A stretch of 64,000 bases of DNA, from positions 1,922,001-1,986,000 of the forward strand of contig JAVHJL010000006.1 in the NCBI GenBank assembly GCA_036971715.1. Reading direction: 5' to 3'. Below, in pieces: positions 10,939 to 22,690 of the stretch; position 1 is the first letter of the stretch, and every line of letters begins with the position of its first letter. The stretch is from Arthrobotrys musiformis. Lineage: Eukaryota > Ascomycota > Orbiliomycetes > Orbiliales > Orbiliaceae. The position numbers were made by a program, and so were the translations under genes. The notes under the pieces were generated by a model. It saw nothing but the letters and a program-made list of their open reading frames with translations. It did not search any database and had not been told where the DNA came from.

Positions 10939-12208
10939 ATGAGCATCGAATTGCACCCCTCCGAGCTTGGGTTCCGACGTAGGTTAACCCCCACTATATT
11001 CGATTCCATTCATTCTCTTGCGCCATCTATCGTAGCGGTCGTTGCTGACATCGGGTCTTTCCTTCCCTCCTTTGCTCCTTTTCGCAGGCCCTTTCGATCG
11101 TGAAACTGTCCAGAAGCTCTACATCAAGAACCCGAATCCCGGCCCAGTCGCCTTCAAGGTAAGATTATGATTCACGGCCTCAGCCTCGGCACTTAAAGAC
11201 AAACATGATGGCTAACACATGCCATCGTGCTCTCAAAGGTCAAAACAACAGCACCGAAGCAGTACGTTGTCGAAAATCTGATTTCGCGGGTCCCCTAGCT
11301 CGCTTATCTGACTCCTTTGATCCTAGATACTGTGTCCGTCCGAACTCCGGACGCATCGAAGCTGGTCAGGATGTTGAAGTAGCAGGTATTTTCACCTTGC
11401 ATGATGACTAGCCCCGTAATTTTATGTCGGCTTTGCTAACACAAAATTAACAGTTCTCCTGCAAGCCATGCGGGACGACCCACCCCCAGACTTCCGATGC
11501 CGTGATAAATTCCTGGTCCAATCAGTGTTGATCACAGCAGATCAGGAGTTCGCGAACATCGCCACAGTTGTATGCCTCCCGAAGCGATTCTCAAGGGCAT
11601 TTAAAACCCACTAAAAAGTTACCGTACTAATATATACTCAATTACAGTGGTCAAGCGTTGAGAAGCTAGGCAAGGAACATATCCAAGAGAAGAAGATCCG
11701 AGTCACATATCTCCCAGCAGAAGCACCAGCACCCCGTGAAGTTGAATCTGGAGCTGTAAGTCACTCCTTCATCCTGCAGGAATCAGATGGTAAGCTTGAT
11801 ACTAACCCCTCTGGTACTCGACAGCCCGCCAAATCACCGTCACCACCCCCATACACCTCTCCAAGCCCAGACCAGCTAGCAGTCAAGTCTGAGGGATCTC
11901 AAGTCCGGGACAACGTCAGCGAGACAGACATCGAGCCAACTGAGGCCCACGAATCCATGCCCGTGGCTTCTAAGACCGTAGGAGACCAATTGACCGAAGC
12001 GAGAGCCCAAATCGCTGTTTTGACAAAGCAATTGAAGGATGGTGCCTCGCAGAGGAACCTAGGAGAGCTTGCAACAGAGACGAAAGAGAAGGTCTCGGCC
12101 GGTGTTACCAACATCGGGCGTACTAGCCAGGCACCTGAAGGCGTACCAGTTCAGCTAGCGGCTGCTCTGTGCCTTGCTGCCTTCTTGTTGGCTTACTTCT
12201 TTTTCTAA
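10939..12208 (+). CDS. SCS2: VAP/SCS2 ER membrane protein with MSP domain
   Basis: Seven exons: 10939-10978, 11088-11158, 11239-11261, 11327-11385, 11454-11569, 11648-11755 and 11825-12208, giving 266 aa. VAP proteins sit in the ER membrane and recruit FFAT-motif proteins at contact sites with plasma membrane and other organelles. In yeast Scs2 also affects phospholipid synthesis. The MSP domain fills residues 1 to about 125: it starts ELHPSELGFRRPF, includes the VAP signature PVAFKVKTTAPKQYCVRPNSG (assembled only after joining exons 2 to 4), and ends IRVTYLPAE. A Pro/Ser linker, a predicted coiled coil (TVGDQLTEARAQIAVLTKQL) and a C-terminal tail anchor (VQLAAALCLAAFLLAYFFF) follow. The 23-bp exon 3 is short but is fixed by protein conservation on both sides. 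Confidence 0.92.
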
Positions 12209-13264
12209 AACAAAACCCCACGGCCGTTATTTAATAGTTATACCACCTGATTTGGGATCCGCTCGCTGGTATTGGTGGGATCGTTGACGTTTGGATGGAA
12301 GCAAGAAAGTCAGTCGTTTTAATATCATACAAATTTCAAACCCCCTAGCTCCCATGAGCTCAAGCCGACAGCTTGCCTTTGGGCGGCCGGCCTGCGAAAA
12401 ATAAAACGGCCGGACACATCCCCCACCGCCACAGGCTAGTTCCAATGCCCTGTCCCCCACTGAGATTCTCATGTTCTTCTTTTTCTTTTCTTTGCTTTTT
12501 TGTTTCCTTGTATATACTTGTGTTTTACTTGCCGTCAATTCCCTTTCTTTTTTTTTCGTTCCCACCGCTTCCTTGTTTCCTCGTACACCCCCGACTATAT
12601 CCTTTTTCCCTCCCCTACATTATTCGCAAGTTTTCAGATGGTCGTTCTCTACCGGCGTCAACAAGAAATATCGAGTTTTTGTTTTTCCCTTTTCATACAA
12701 ACCATAGCGGTGTCGTGTACTCTTTTTGCTTTCCTCTTTTTTACATCTATAATAATACTTGTCCTTTTTGTTACGTTCTCGCAAAGAAAAATTTCTTTAT
12801 AAAAAAAAAAGAAGGAACGAAATCTACTTTTGGGGGGCACCTATGAATCATGATGACTTTGTTTTTCGTTTTTTTTCTTTTCTTTCTGTTTTTTGGCATG
12901 CAGTTGTCAGCTGAGCTTTGTTCCCGATATCTTGAATGTTTGGGAGCGTCTATAGCTATCGTGTGTGATTAAAGATGCCTGTGCACATCGGGGGGAAAGG
13001 AAAGGGGAAACAAGAGAGAAAATGAAACCGGTACCTCCAGCACCTTACACACCAGTAAACGGGAATTTAAAAACAAAGGTGGAATATAAAAAAAGGATAA
13101 TCTTTGAAAACGCCCTCCATATCATGCGAGCCTACCCTGCAGTTATTAAGTAGCCAATAAAGAATAGAGTTAACCGGATCTCCTAAAAATCGTCAAGAAA
13201 GGAATCTAAAAGACCCGGAAGAAAGAAAGAAGAAAAAAGATAAGGTAACAGAAAAATGATGATA
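12209..13264. other. Convergent 3' flanks of SCS2 and UXS1
   Basis: T-rich tracts on the plus strand (12470-12900) look like a 3' UTR or terminator region. Open frames here consist mainly of Phe/Leu/Ser from T/C-rich DNA and are not credible genes. Confidence 0.55.
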
Positions 13265-14922
13265 TCAGTGCTGATGCATCATTTGGTAGAAGTAAGCGAC
13301 GGTTTCCTTCAGGCCGTCGACGGCAGCCCATTGTGGGGCCCATCCGAGAACCTCTTTGGCCCTGGTAGTATCCGGCTTTCTCCTTTGAGGATCATCCGCT
13401 ACAGCGGGGAGATAGGTGACCGTGGAGGTCTTCCCGTCATCGCCGTATCGGGCACGATGTTCGTTAACGAGTTCTACAATCATATCTGCGAACTGTTTGA
13501 TCGTGTATTCTTCCGGGTTTCCGAGGTTGACGGGGTCGGTGTAGTCGGATTCCATGAGGGCTATGAGACCATCGACGAGGTCGTGGACGTATTGGAAGGA
13601 ACGGGTCGCGGAGCCGTCGCCGTAGATTGTGATGTCGTCGCCTTTGAGGGCTTGGACGATGAAGTTTGAGACGACGCGGCCGTCGTGCCAGTTCATGCGT
13701 GGGCCTATCGTTATTGTATTCGAGTTAGTGTGGTTCTTTTCTATCGGGTTAGGTAGGCGGGGAGAATTTACCAAAGGTATTGAAGATACGGGCGACACGA
13801 ACATCTACCCCGTCCTGTCGGGCGTAGCTGTATGTCAGAGCTTCCGCAACTCTTTTACCTTCGTCGTAGCATGCACGGGGGCCGATACAGTTGACGTGAC
13901 CCCAATATGTTTCCTTTTGGGGGTGTTCCTCTGGGTCACCATAGACCTCTGCGTACAATCAAATTTGCGGGTTAGAAAGTATATTATACTATGGAGAAGA
14001 GAAAGGGATCTTACCGGATGTGCTGGTGAGAAGAAACCTGGCCTTGACTCTCTTGGCTAGACCTAGCATGTTGTATGTGCCGAAGAATCCAGTCTTGAGA
14101 GTCTTAACGGGGTTTGATTGGTAGTGGACGGGACTGGCGGGGCAAGCAAGGTGGTATATTTGGTCAACCTCAAGCATGATTGGGTCGACAACATCGTGCC
14201 TAGTTTATCAATTAGAAATGATTCTATCTTCCTGTAATCCTAAATAATCGAATAACGTACCTGATCATCTCGAAGTTCGGATGCCCGAACCAATGAGCCA
14301 AATTCATCTTGCTACCGGTGAAGTAGTTATCAATAGCTATGACATCGTGGCCCATGAGCATCAATCGGTCTACGAGATGCGATCCGACGAATCCTGCACC
14401 CTAGATTTCGTTTTTCCCGGGTAAGCTTCCTTGTTCCTCTCTCTGCATACACCAATAACAACGCCTGAAGAATATAAAACTTACCCCGGATACCAATATC
14501 CTCTTCTTCTGAAGCGGATTAAGCTTCTTGACAGGAGGGAACTCTGGTGGTCCGCCAGGGTATATGACTGACGAATTGCTTCGTCGCAGGCCTCCAAACC
14601 CAGTATTGGGCCCGTACAAGCTGCGCACTGTGTCCAAAGAAACTCCTCCACGCATTGGCTTTGGAGTTCCGTCATCTGCCTCTTCGGAGCTAGTTCCAGC
14701 AGCCGGAGCACCAGCAGCGGTGTTGCTGGTGCTGCTGGTACCGCCTTCCTCGGGGAGGCTGTGACGGAAGGACGACATGTCCCACAATCGGTCGTTTCGT
14801 TCGCCGGATGTAGGTGATTGAGCTGGAGATTCGGACATGTTGGCAGAACCGAGGATCTGCTGGGCGGCGGACATGCTGTTTGATGTTGGAGATACACCTG
14901 AAGGTCTTCGGGGAGAGATCAT
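13265..14922 (-). CDS. UXS1: UDP-glucuronic acid decarboxylase (UDP-xylose synthase)
   Basis: Exons on the minus strand: 14922-14485, 14400-14261, 14199-14015, 13948-13772 and 13704-13265, giving 459 aa. The enzyme converts UDP-glucuronate to UDP-xylose with bound NAD+. It is an extended short-chain dehydrogenase. The first 130 residues are Ser/Pro-rich and probably disordered. The Rossmann NAD+ motif GGAGFVGSH is assembled across the first splice junction, followed by HDVIAIDNYFTGSK. The substrate block LACPASPVHYQSNPVKTLKT and the catalytic YDEGK (Tyr282, Lys286) are present, as are RIFNTFGPRMNWHDGRVVSNFI and the C-terminal GWAPQ segment. An in-frame ATG at 15174 would add 84 residues without recognisable conservation. 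I chose 14922 because the extension reads like leader DNA. There is no obvious N-terminal membrane anchor. Confidence 0.9.
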
Positions 14923-15479
14923 GGTGTAACAAACCGGTGGGAAGCTGTTATTCGCAGAGAACGACGGTACCCAGCTGTTAGCCGTTGCAGGTCCTGTTTG
15001 CGCTTTTGAAGAGGAATGGCGCCCGATGCGATGCGATGTCCAAGAGACTTTGGGGATTGGGGACTCACAGGAGGAATGGAAGGGAATTCTGGAGAAGAAC
15101 TCCCTGGCAAGCTGCAGCTGCCAGTTATATAGAAAAACCGCAGTAGGGAGACGGGTTCCACGGAGGTCGGCCATAAGATTCCTGATGATGCCGCCTCTTT
15201 TTTGTGCTTTGTTTTTTCCTGCCTTTGGTTTCCTGCCCTTTTCTTCTCAAAGTTTCCCTTTTTCTTGTGATTCTGTTTCTTCTTCGCTTTCACCTTTTTT
15301 CTCTCCGACATGCACAGGGACGGGCGAGGATATCAATGCGGTAATGTGATGTAACGCAAGCTGGGGGGTTGACTTTGGGCTGGTGTTGCAGCTTATCACA
15401 AACATCCTTGTGGCTTTCTCGACTTCGAAACGCGTCAACCGAACGAAACTAACTTCAACAAACCCCGTCGACCGTAACC
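14923..15479. promoter_or_regulatory. Shared divergent promoter region UXS1/PFS2
   Basis: About 560 bp lies between the two start codons, with T/C-rich tracts near 15190-15300. No clear TATA box is seen. If UXS1 starts at 15174 this shrinks to 305 bp. Confidence 0.45.
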
Positions 15480-17424
15480 ATGGCGCAAAAACGAGGGTTC
15501 GAGCCCAGCGGGAATGCTGGTGATGGTGGTCCGCCGCGCAAGTTTACCCATCGGAGTACGTTTCTATTTTTGAAATAAGACCCAATATTCGAAAAAAAGA
15601 AGGAGGCAGAAGAGGAGGGTAGCATTGGGGAGATTGGAAAGGGCTGACCGATGGTGCCGACGGTGCATGTGGGTAGGACCTGTTACGGATTATGGATCCT
15701 CGCTTGCGAGATGGATATTCGACAGACGGCTGGACTTCAGGCCGCATTGCCAGGCTGGGAGTTCGTTTGCGGAGGAGGGAACGTATCTCAAAGAGGTGTG
15801 TGTGTGGGTTATCCTTTGGTGGTGGCAGTGGCGACGACGGTTATGGTGATGGTGGTGGAAGTAGTAATCACCGTGGTGGCAGCAATGGCTGTGGTTGGAT
15901 GCGACGATAGATGCATGTCATGCTGACTTCCGGTGTCGTATAGCTACTGCCATCGATAAGTGCGACGACGAATGTGGTTGCTCAGATTCCGATACGCCAT
16001 ATTCATGCCTCCTTGAACAAAATCAAGCATCCTATCAACATGGTCAAGGTGGGTTTTCGGGAGTCCCTGGAGGCGGTAGGGATAGGGTGGTGACGACGAC
16101 GGGTGGCTGATTTTGTTCATTTAGTGGACACCTGAGGGCCGCAGGTTGCTTACTGGGTCCAGCAGTGGTGAATTCACGCTATGGAACGGCATGGGCTTCA
16201 ACTTCGAAACAATTATGCAGGTACGGCTCACATGTCCGTCGAGTACTGGGGTCTACAGGGAGGCTAATTGGAGATCACACATAGGCCCATGACAGTGCAA
16301 TCCGAGCATTGGAATATTCACACGGCGCGGACTGGCTATTATCAGGCGATCAAGACGGGATTGTCAAATACTGGCAAACGAACTTCAACAATGTTAAGGT
16401 TCTCCAGGCGCACGACAGTCCTGTGAGAGACGTTTCATTCTGTCCCACAGATGCTAAATTCGTAACTGCATCCGATGATGGTACCCTCAAGATTTGGAAC
16501 TTTGGCGAGGGAGAGGAGGAGAGGATACTCACCGGACACGGTTGGGATGTCAAGTCGGCGCATTGGCATCCGTATAAAGGCTTAATAGCCTCCGGATCGA
16601 AGGACCATTTAGTGAAGCTATGGGACCCGCGGTCTGCTAGGTGTCTGACGACTTTACACGGCCACAAAAACACGGTTTCGAGGGTTCGGTTCCAACCTTC
16701 GCAAGGTCATTTACTGGCTACGTCTGGTAGAGATATGACGATCAGAATATTTGACCTACGAACGATGAAGGATCTTTGCATTCTACGAGACCATGAGAAA
16801 GAGGTTTCATCTCTAGCGTGGCATCCAACGATTCCGTCGCTTCTTAGCAGCGGTTCGCTAGATGGTTCGGTCAGACACTTTGTACTTGATGAATTATCAG
16901 CTTCAACCGGTGGGAGCGTGAGCGTTGTGAGAGCTGCTGTATCTGTCCCTCACGCCCATGAGAACGCGGTTTGGTCGATGGAATACCATCCATTGGGACA
17001 CATTCTGTGTACGGGATCCAACGACCGTAGCACAAGATTCTGGGGGCGTCCGAGAGTCGGAGAGGTTGAGTCTTTCTCGGAGAGACAGTATACTGGGGAA
17101 GGGGCATATGAATCTCGTAATGCGGGTGACAAGGGCAAAAAGAGACCCCAGCCTAAGGAGGAAGAAGAGGAAGCAGATGACGATGATTATTTGGTAGACC
17201 AGCAGATGCCGGTTCCTGGGGCTGGGCCGACGCCTATGCATCCAATGGGCAACATGCCGCCATTCCCACCAGGTATGGATTTGGGAGGTGCTCTGCCTCT
17301 TCCTGGACTGCCAGGTCTTCCGGGCTTTGGTTTTCCGCCGCCACCACCTGGGTTCGATCCGGCGTTAGCGGTATTGGCCGCCATGCAGCAGAACCAGAAC
17401 CACAACCAGATGCCGCGGCCATGA
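15480..17424 (+). CDS. PFS2: Polyadenylation factor subunit 2 (WD40, WDR33/Pfs2 family)
   Basis: Five exons: 15480-15555, 15677-15795, 15944-16048, 16125-16220 and 16285-17424, giving 511 aa. Pfs2 is a WD40 scaffold of the cleavage and polyadenylation factor. It recognises pre-mRNA 3' end signals together with the CPSF30-type subunit and bridges processing subunits. Conserved N-terminal signatures appear only after splicing: RPVTDYGSSLARWIFDRR, then HASLNKIKHPINMVKWTPEGRRLLTGSSSGEFTLWNG. At least six WD repeats follow (for example SGDQDGIVKYW, TASDDGTLKIWNF, SGSKDHLVKLWD, TSGRDMTIRIFDL, TGSNDRSTRFW). The C-terminus has an acidic patch and a Pro/Gly-rich tail (PLPGLPGLPGFGFPPPPPG). The single-base phase-1 end of exon 1 joins exactly to exon 2. 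Confidence 0.93.
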
Positions 17425-18092
17425 CCATGATTGGTGCATATATCGAAGCCATATGCGGACGGCGCTAGAACGGATGGATGGATGTACAATAGTAATTGGC
17501 GTTTTCTCTCTCTTTGCAATTGGGCGTTTCCCACGGATCCCTTTACTGAAAAATGACATTTTTATTCAATTCAATCAAATTATAATACCCAGCCTGTACT
17601 CTTAAAACTACTAGAATTTCCAAACATTCACTTCCATCGCTTTCATCACCTTTTCCCGTTCTTCAATCTTAATTCCAATATTTTTTTTATCTCCAAACTC
17701 AGAGTTTTTTTTCCCTCAGCCGCCATCGGCATCCCGGTTCCGGGAATATCCTTAATATCCACATCGGCATGCCGAGTTCCCTCACCAAATGGTTGGGCCG
17801 CCGATTTTTTCGGGTTTTTGGTGGCAGGAGTTCGAACACTAACAACTTAACCGGCGCCCAACAAATTAAATCCCACGTATCAGCAGCACCGCCGCCGTTA
17901 CCAATTGAAAGCAATTACGTTAATCCGTCGTCGACTTCCAACGTCAACAACAGTCTCGTCATCCCCCGTCGACCTCATCGTCGTCTCCCTCAATCCCTCC
18001 TCAGGATCCAGAAGTCCATTGCCGACCTTCTCCCCTCCAATCTCCTCTCATTCTTTCGCCTCCGCCGTTCCCTTCCCCTTCCCGATATCACA
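17425..18092. other. PFS2 3' flank and leader of PDA1
   Basis: The plus strand from 17769 to 18092 is open in frame with the PDA1 start and begins with an ATG at 17769, so this part may be translated (see findings). The rest is AT-rich 3' flank. Confidence 0.5.
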
Positions 18093-19722
18093 ATGCTGGC
18101 GTCCCAATCCCGTAAGGCGGCCCTGAACGCCTTCCGAAGCTCCTCCCGAAAACCGCTCGCTGCTCTCTCCGTCCGAAGCATATCGGTCGACGCGACGGCT
18201 AGTCAGGATGCTCAGGCTCCGGAGGTAAATGAGGCCTCCACTCGCTCCTAGGATTCACTTGAGGGGTTACTGATGGGTATCTACGGTTTTGTCTCTTTAG
18301 GATCCAAACACGCCTTTCACAATCAAACTTCTCTCCCAGAGCTTCGATGCCTTCAACATTGAAGCTCCATCGTTAGACTTTGTTACCACCAAGAATGAAC
18401 TCATTGATATGTACAAGGCCATGGCGTCCGTCAGGTACTTTTTTTCTCCTCTTCCCCAATTACGTCACAATATCAAAATACTTTCCCCTCCTCCCTATCA
18501 TTCCGTTTATTTTGGTTAAGGGTGGTCAATCGCTCATATAACTTTTTTTTTTGCGATGGGTAATATTATAGACGTATGGAATTCGCCGCCGACAGACTCT
18601 ACAAGGAACGTAAAATCCGTGGTTTCTGCCATCTCTCCGTCGGCCAGGAAGCCGTGGCCGTCGGTATGGAAAAGGCAATCACCCCAGACGACCAAATCAT
18701 CACTTCCTACCGTTGCCACGGCTTCGCCTACATGCGTGGAGCATCCGTCAAGTCCATCATTGCTGAGCTCCTGGGTCGCCGTGAGGGTATTGCTTACGGA
18801 AAGGGAGGATCCATGCACATGTTTGCCAAGTCTTTCTACGGTGGCAATGGTATCGTCGGAGCGCAGGTCCCCGTCGGTGCTGGTATTGGGTTTGCAATGA
18901 AGTACTTGGGACGACCGAATGTTACTTTTGCGCTTTATGGTGATGGTGCTGCGAATCAAGGACAGGTGTTTGAGGCGTTCAATATGGCCAAGTTGTGGAA
19001 TATCCCGGTTGTTTTCGGATGTGAAAGTATGGCTCCTTTTTATAGCCTTCTCCTTTTTGTCCTTATCTCTGGGGTTTTTGGGTAACTGTAGATGCTAATG
19101 ACTTGGTTCCGGGACAGACAACAAGTACGGTATGGGTACCTCTGCTGCACGAAGCAGTGCTTTGACAGAGTACCACCAGCGTGGACAGTACATCCCCGGT
19201 TTGAAGGTCAATGGTATGGACGTCCTAGCGGTTAAGCAGGCTTGTGCTTGGGCGAAGGAGTACACCACTAGCGGAAAGGGACCTCTTGTTATGGAATTCG
19301 TCACTTACAGATATGGTGGTCACTCCATGTCCGATCCTGGTACCTCTTACAGAGTACGTTATATATAAGCCCCACCCTCACGTCCCTTCCGAAGTTCTGT
19401 ATGTCGTTTATGAGAAGGATACTAACGAACTTCTGCTTCTCAGACCCGTGAGGAAGTTACATGGATGCGAACCAACCAAGACGCCATCGCCGGTCTTCGC
19501 ACCAGACTCCTAGACTGGGGTGTCGTTACCGAAGAAGGCCTTAAGGAATTGGACAAGGGTGTCAAGGATACCATCGACCCCGAGGTCGCGGCCGCCGAAG
19601 TCGCCGAGGTGCCGGAGAATTCTCGAAAGGTCCTGTTCGAGGATATCTATACCCGTGGATCGGAGCCTGATTGGTTGCGTGGAAGAACTGCCGAGGAGAC
19701 CTACTACTACAAGGAGGAATAG
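18093..19722 (+). CDS. PDA1: Pyruvate dehydrogenase E1 alpha subunit, mitochondrial
   Basis: Five exons: 18093-18224, 18301-18434, 18572-19026, 19118-19353 and 19444-19722, giving 411 aa. It is the thiamine-diphosphate-dependent alpha subunit of the pyruvate dehydrogenase complex. It decarboxylates pyruvate and passes the acetyl group to E2 lipoate in the mitochondrial matrix. The N-terminus (MLASQSRKAALNAFRSSSRK) is a basic, Ser-rich targeting peptide. The ThDP motif GDG is at 212-214, with the closing NN at 241-242, formed across the exon 3/4 junction. The phosphorylation-loop region RYGGHSMSDPGTSYRTREEV is present and is split by the last intron. An in-frame upstream ATG at 17769 would add 108 residues. 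I prefer 18093 for its normal presequence length. Confidence 0.94.
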
Positions 19723-20831
19723 AAGCCTCTTCTCCTTCTCCTCCTCTTATTTTGTAAATGGTTAAATGTTAACTCGCTATTGTTAACATTTTTTTTTCTA
19801 AAGTATTATTATTATCCCATTTATTCTGCATTCCGAGTTCCTTTTTTTTTGGATTGGTCGACGGGGACTCGAGGAGGCTTTATAAACTGTTTCGCTTCTT
19901 TTTTTCGTTTCGGTTCCTGAGTAGGTGGTAGTCGCTGTACATAGACGAAGATGATGAAAGAAATTTAAAAATTCAATTAAAGGGGGAGGATTCGTTTCTT
20001 CCGTATCAATAATATCGTTTTTTGAGATTTAGAATACCCTGCTCGATGAAAGAATTAAGAGTAAGAGAAGGTAATTGTGGTTTTTGAAAGGGTTGGTTTA
20101 AGCTTATGTTCTCCGGTACCGAGGTGCGCCGTGGTGCTTCTTTTTTTCTTGTTCGGTGCCTGCCGAGGTACTACCTGCTTCCCACCTCGCATGCGGGTTT
20201 TTCGCTAACGGGAACAGAATGGTTGCGTCAGGATGGTTTGTTACTTGCATATTTCGACATTTCCCCCGAGAATTAAAGAAAAAAAAAAAAAAAAAAAAAA
20301 GGGAAAAGAGGTTATCGAAGGTTAGGTAAATCTGACCGCGAGGTTAGGGAGTGCCAGGTGAATGACTCTTAGTTGTTGATATTTCGTGAATTCTTGATTT
20401 TTGATACAAAATTGTAATTTTTTTCGTTAAGAACCAGTGTTTCCCCGTCTACTGAACAAAAAGAAGTTGGAAAAATGTGAAAGAAAAATGGCTAATAGGC
20501 TCCCCGCGAAATGCAATCGACAGAATAAGAATCCCCCATGAATAACATCAGAAGAGAAGAAAGGGGAAGGAAGAGTAACATGTTGTAATTAAGTAAGGAA
20601 ATAAAAAGGTTGGGTGGGAATATCAGAAGCGACACACGACACCCAAGCTCGGGCGAAGGGGAAAAGCGAATACAAACTATAGTTAAGGAAAAAACAGAAA
20701 AAAAAGCGATATAAGTGAAGGAAAGGGGAAAATACGTGACAGAAACTTCCTGCTGCAGCCCACACTTTTAAGAATACTTACCCAAAAACCCCGATGGAAA
20801 TGATTTTTAAAAAAGGGGATAATAAAACAAA
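19723..20831. other. Convergent 3' flanks of PDA1 and RMD1
   Basis: AT-rich with T-runs and a 22-base A-run at 20279-20300. No gene is seen. Nothing in it resembles a structural RNA. Confidence 0.55.
20279..20300. repeat. Poly-A tract, 22 bases
   Basis: An uninterrupted A-run between convergent genes. Possible explanations are slippage, a relic of reverse-transcribed RNA, or a nucleosome-excluding tract. No target-site duplication or retroelement sequence is visible next to it. Confidence 0.85.
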
Positions 20832-22690
20832 TCAATCGACGCTGGCAAATAAATCCACAGCTACGTTTACCAATGCCACAAGGATTTCGACGGCAATGAG
20901 GACAATAACCACCCATTCTAGTCGCTCGCCTTGGGAATGCGATAATTGTTCTTTCAACATTTGAAGCTATGAATTGGGATTCGTTAGAGATACTGATTCC
21001 TGAAGAAGATGGAAAAGGGGGGCTTACCAAATCACTAATGACGTCTAGTCTCTGGTTCAACAAAGATACTCGCTGGTTGATTTCAAGATACGAACGGGCA
21101 GCTTGGTAAATCGGTTCCAATTGTGGTTCGGCCCACATGAGTTCCGGGGAGTCCATGACACTGCCTTGTAAGTTGATGTTGATTCGGAGGATGAAGAGGT
21201 CGCCGATGTGCATCATGATTTTTCGCCTGCTCATACGGACTTTACCCGTCAATGCTACATCCTGGGGGATCGACTTTGTGTCTTCGATGGTGTTGTCGAC
21301 CAAGTCCTCGTACCTTTATACGGTTATAATTGTTAGCATGTTTGTGGGAATATACTGCGGGTGGGGGGAAATGACATACAGTGAGATCTTCACGGATTGG
21401 GCAATCGCATGACTGATGCTCAACTTAACCATGTAGCTACTTCCCGCGCTCAGCGTAATGAAATCGTTGTAGATACGAGGTTGGTACGAGCTGGTGACGT
21501 AGAAGTTGAAATTCTCGACCTGGACATCCTCTTCTCCCAGTTTCTCCATCTCAAATTTGGCAATGTCCTTCAGGAATCTCTTTTCCTCCTGTAATGTCAT
21601 ACCCCAGATGACCACGACGCCATATTCGAATAGGAAGATCTCCGGTGTGATAAGGTGGGTATCGACAAAGGAAAGGGCATCGCTGTTGACATCTGGGTTT
21701 CGTTCGAGGGTCGGACTGTCGGGACCTACGACTGCAGCAGCGGGGGCTGATTCGGTCAATTGGAGTTCCTGGAAGTCGATCAAGTCTTGCTCTGTCTGCT
21801 CCCGGACTCGCTTCTGGTATAGGTACGAGAAAGGCGTGTAGATACATTCGTCGAATTGCTTCGGGTTGGAGCCTCTGGTGGTAGCTTTCGACTTGAGAAA
21901 TTTCATCAATCCTTCCATATTGTATTTGCCGGCAGTGCAGTATGCGGTTGTGCGGGGCAAATGGGCCCGTTCGGCTTTCCCTAGGCGTTCGGCATCCCGT
22001 CGGGCGGTTGAGTCCTTTATGCGGGTGACTTGGGAGTAGACATCCCTGCCGGATTCCTCGTCGCCTTCGCCATCGTCCGGAGCCGGGAGAAGTTTGAGCT
22101 TTTGGATGTTCTTTGTGGTTCTTTGGGGACCAATTTTGCCACCGGGAGAGCCATTGAGGGTGTGATGAGAGCCCAGGCTGGCGATGGCCTTTCGTTTTAG
22201 CCTGCCTTCGGAGTCGGGTAGCGATCTGTATGACAATTGGAACAAAGGTTGTTAGATTTCGGAGGGGAAGATAGAGGAAGATAGGTAAAGAGAAAGAGGG
22301 GAAGCCTGTCAATTATAACGCTGGCACTGTAGCAGACGTCATGGATGCAATGCGTATGTGCGGTATATGTATGTGGATGTGGATGTGGATGTACGTATGG
22401 GTTGGCAGGCATGCAGGTTCTTTTTTTCCCTCGCACCCTCCCCCGTCAAAAACAGTAGGAAAAGACCGTCTGAGAAGAAGGGCCAGTAGAAGAAAGAAGA
22501 AGAAGAAGAATTGCCAATGCGCAAACCTACTTGATGAACATTTGGAAAATGAAATTCCTAACCTGTGATAGTTTTTGGCGATGTCTTGAGGATGCAGCGG
22601 GTTTGTCGAGGAGGATGGCGATGACGATGAAGGAATTGGAGTCGGAGCCGATGCTTCGAGGTCGGGGATAAGGGTCCCAGGCGACGCCAT
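20832..22690 (-). CDS. RMD1: RMD1/RMND1-family (DUF155) membrane protein
   Basis: Exons on the minus strand: 22690-22563, 22225-21380, 21313-21028 and 20966-20832, giving 464 aa. The DUF155 family includes yeast Rmd1/Rmd8 (needed for meiotic division), fission yeast Sif2 and human mitochondrial RMND1. The N-terminus is Ser/Pro-rich and disordered. The DUF155 core runs from about residue 140: RTTAYCTAGKYNMEGLMKFL, then EIFLFEYGVVVIWGMTLQEE, NDFITLS, a block around SMSRR-type residues (KVRMSRRKIMMHIGDLFILR) and LDVISDLLQMLKEQLSHSQG. The C-terminus is a single membrane span (WVVIVLIAVEILVALVNVAV). The family architecture of a soluble domain plus tail anchor is complete only with all four exons. 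The first exon lies 337 bp upstream of the second, the longest intron in the window. Confidence 0.88.

Noticed and set aside
12373..12846. 157-codon plus-strand frame, Phe/Leu/Ser-rich
   Set aside because: Arises from T/C-rich 3' flank of SCS2.
13256..13669. 137-codon plus-strand frame opposite UXS1
   Set aside because: Antisense shadow of the last UXS1 exon.
21551..22312. 253-codon minus-strand frame overlapping RMD1
   Set aside because: Out-of-frame shadow of the large RMD1 exon; the DUF155 motifs are in the other frame.
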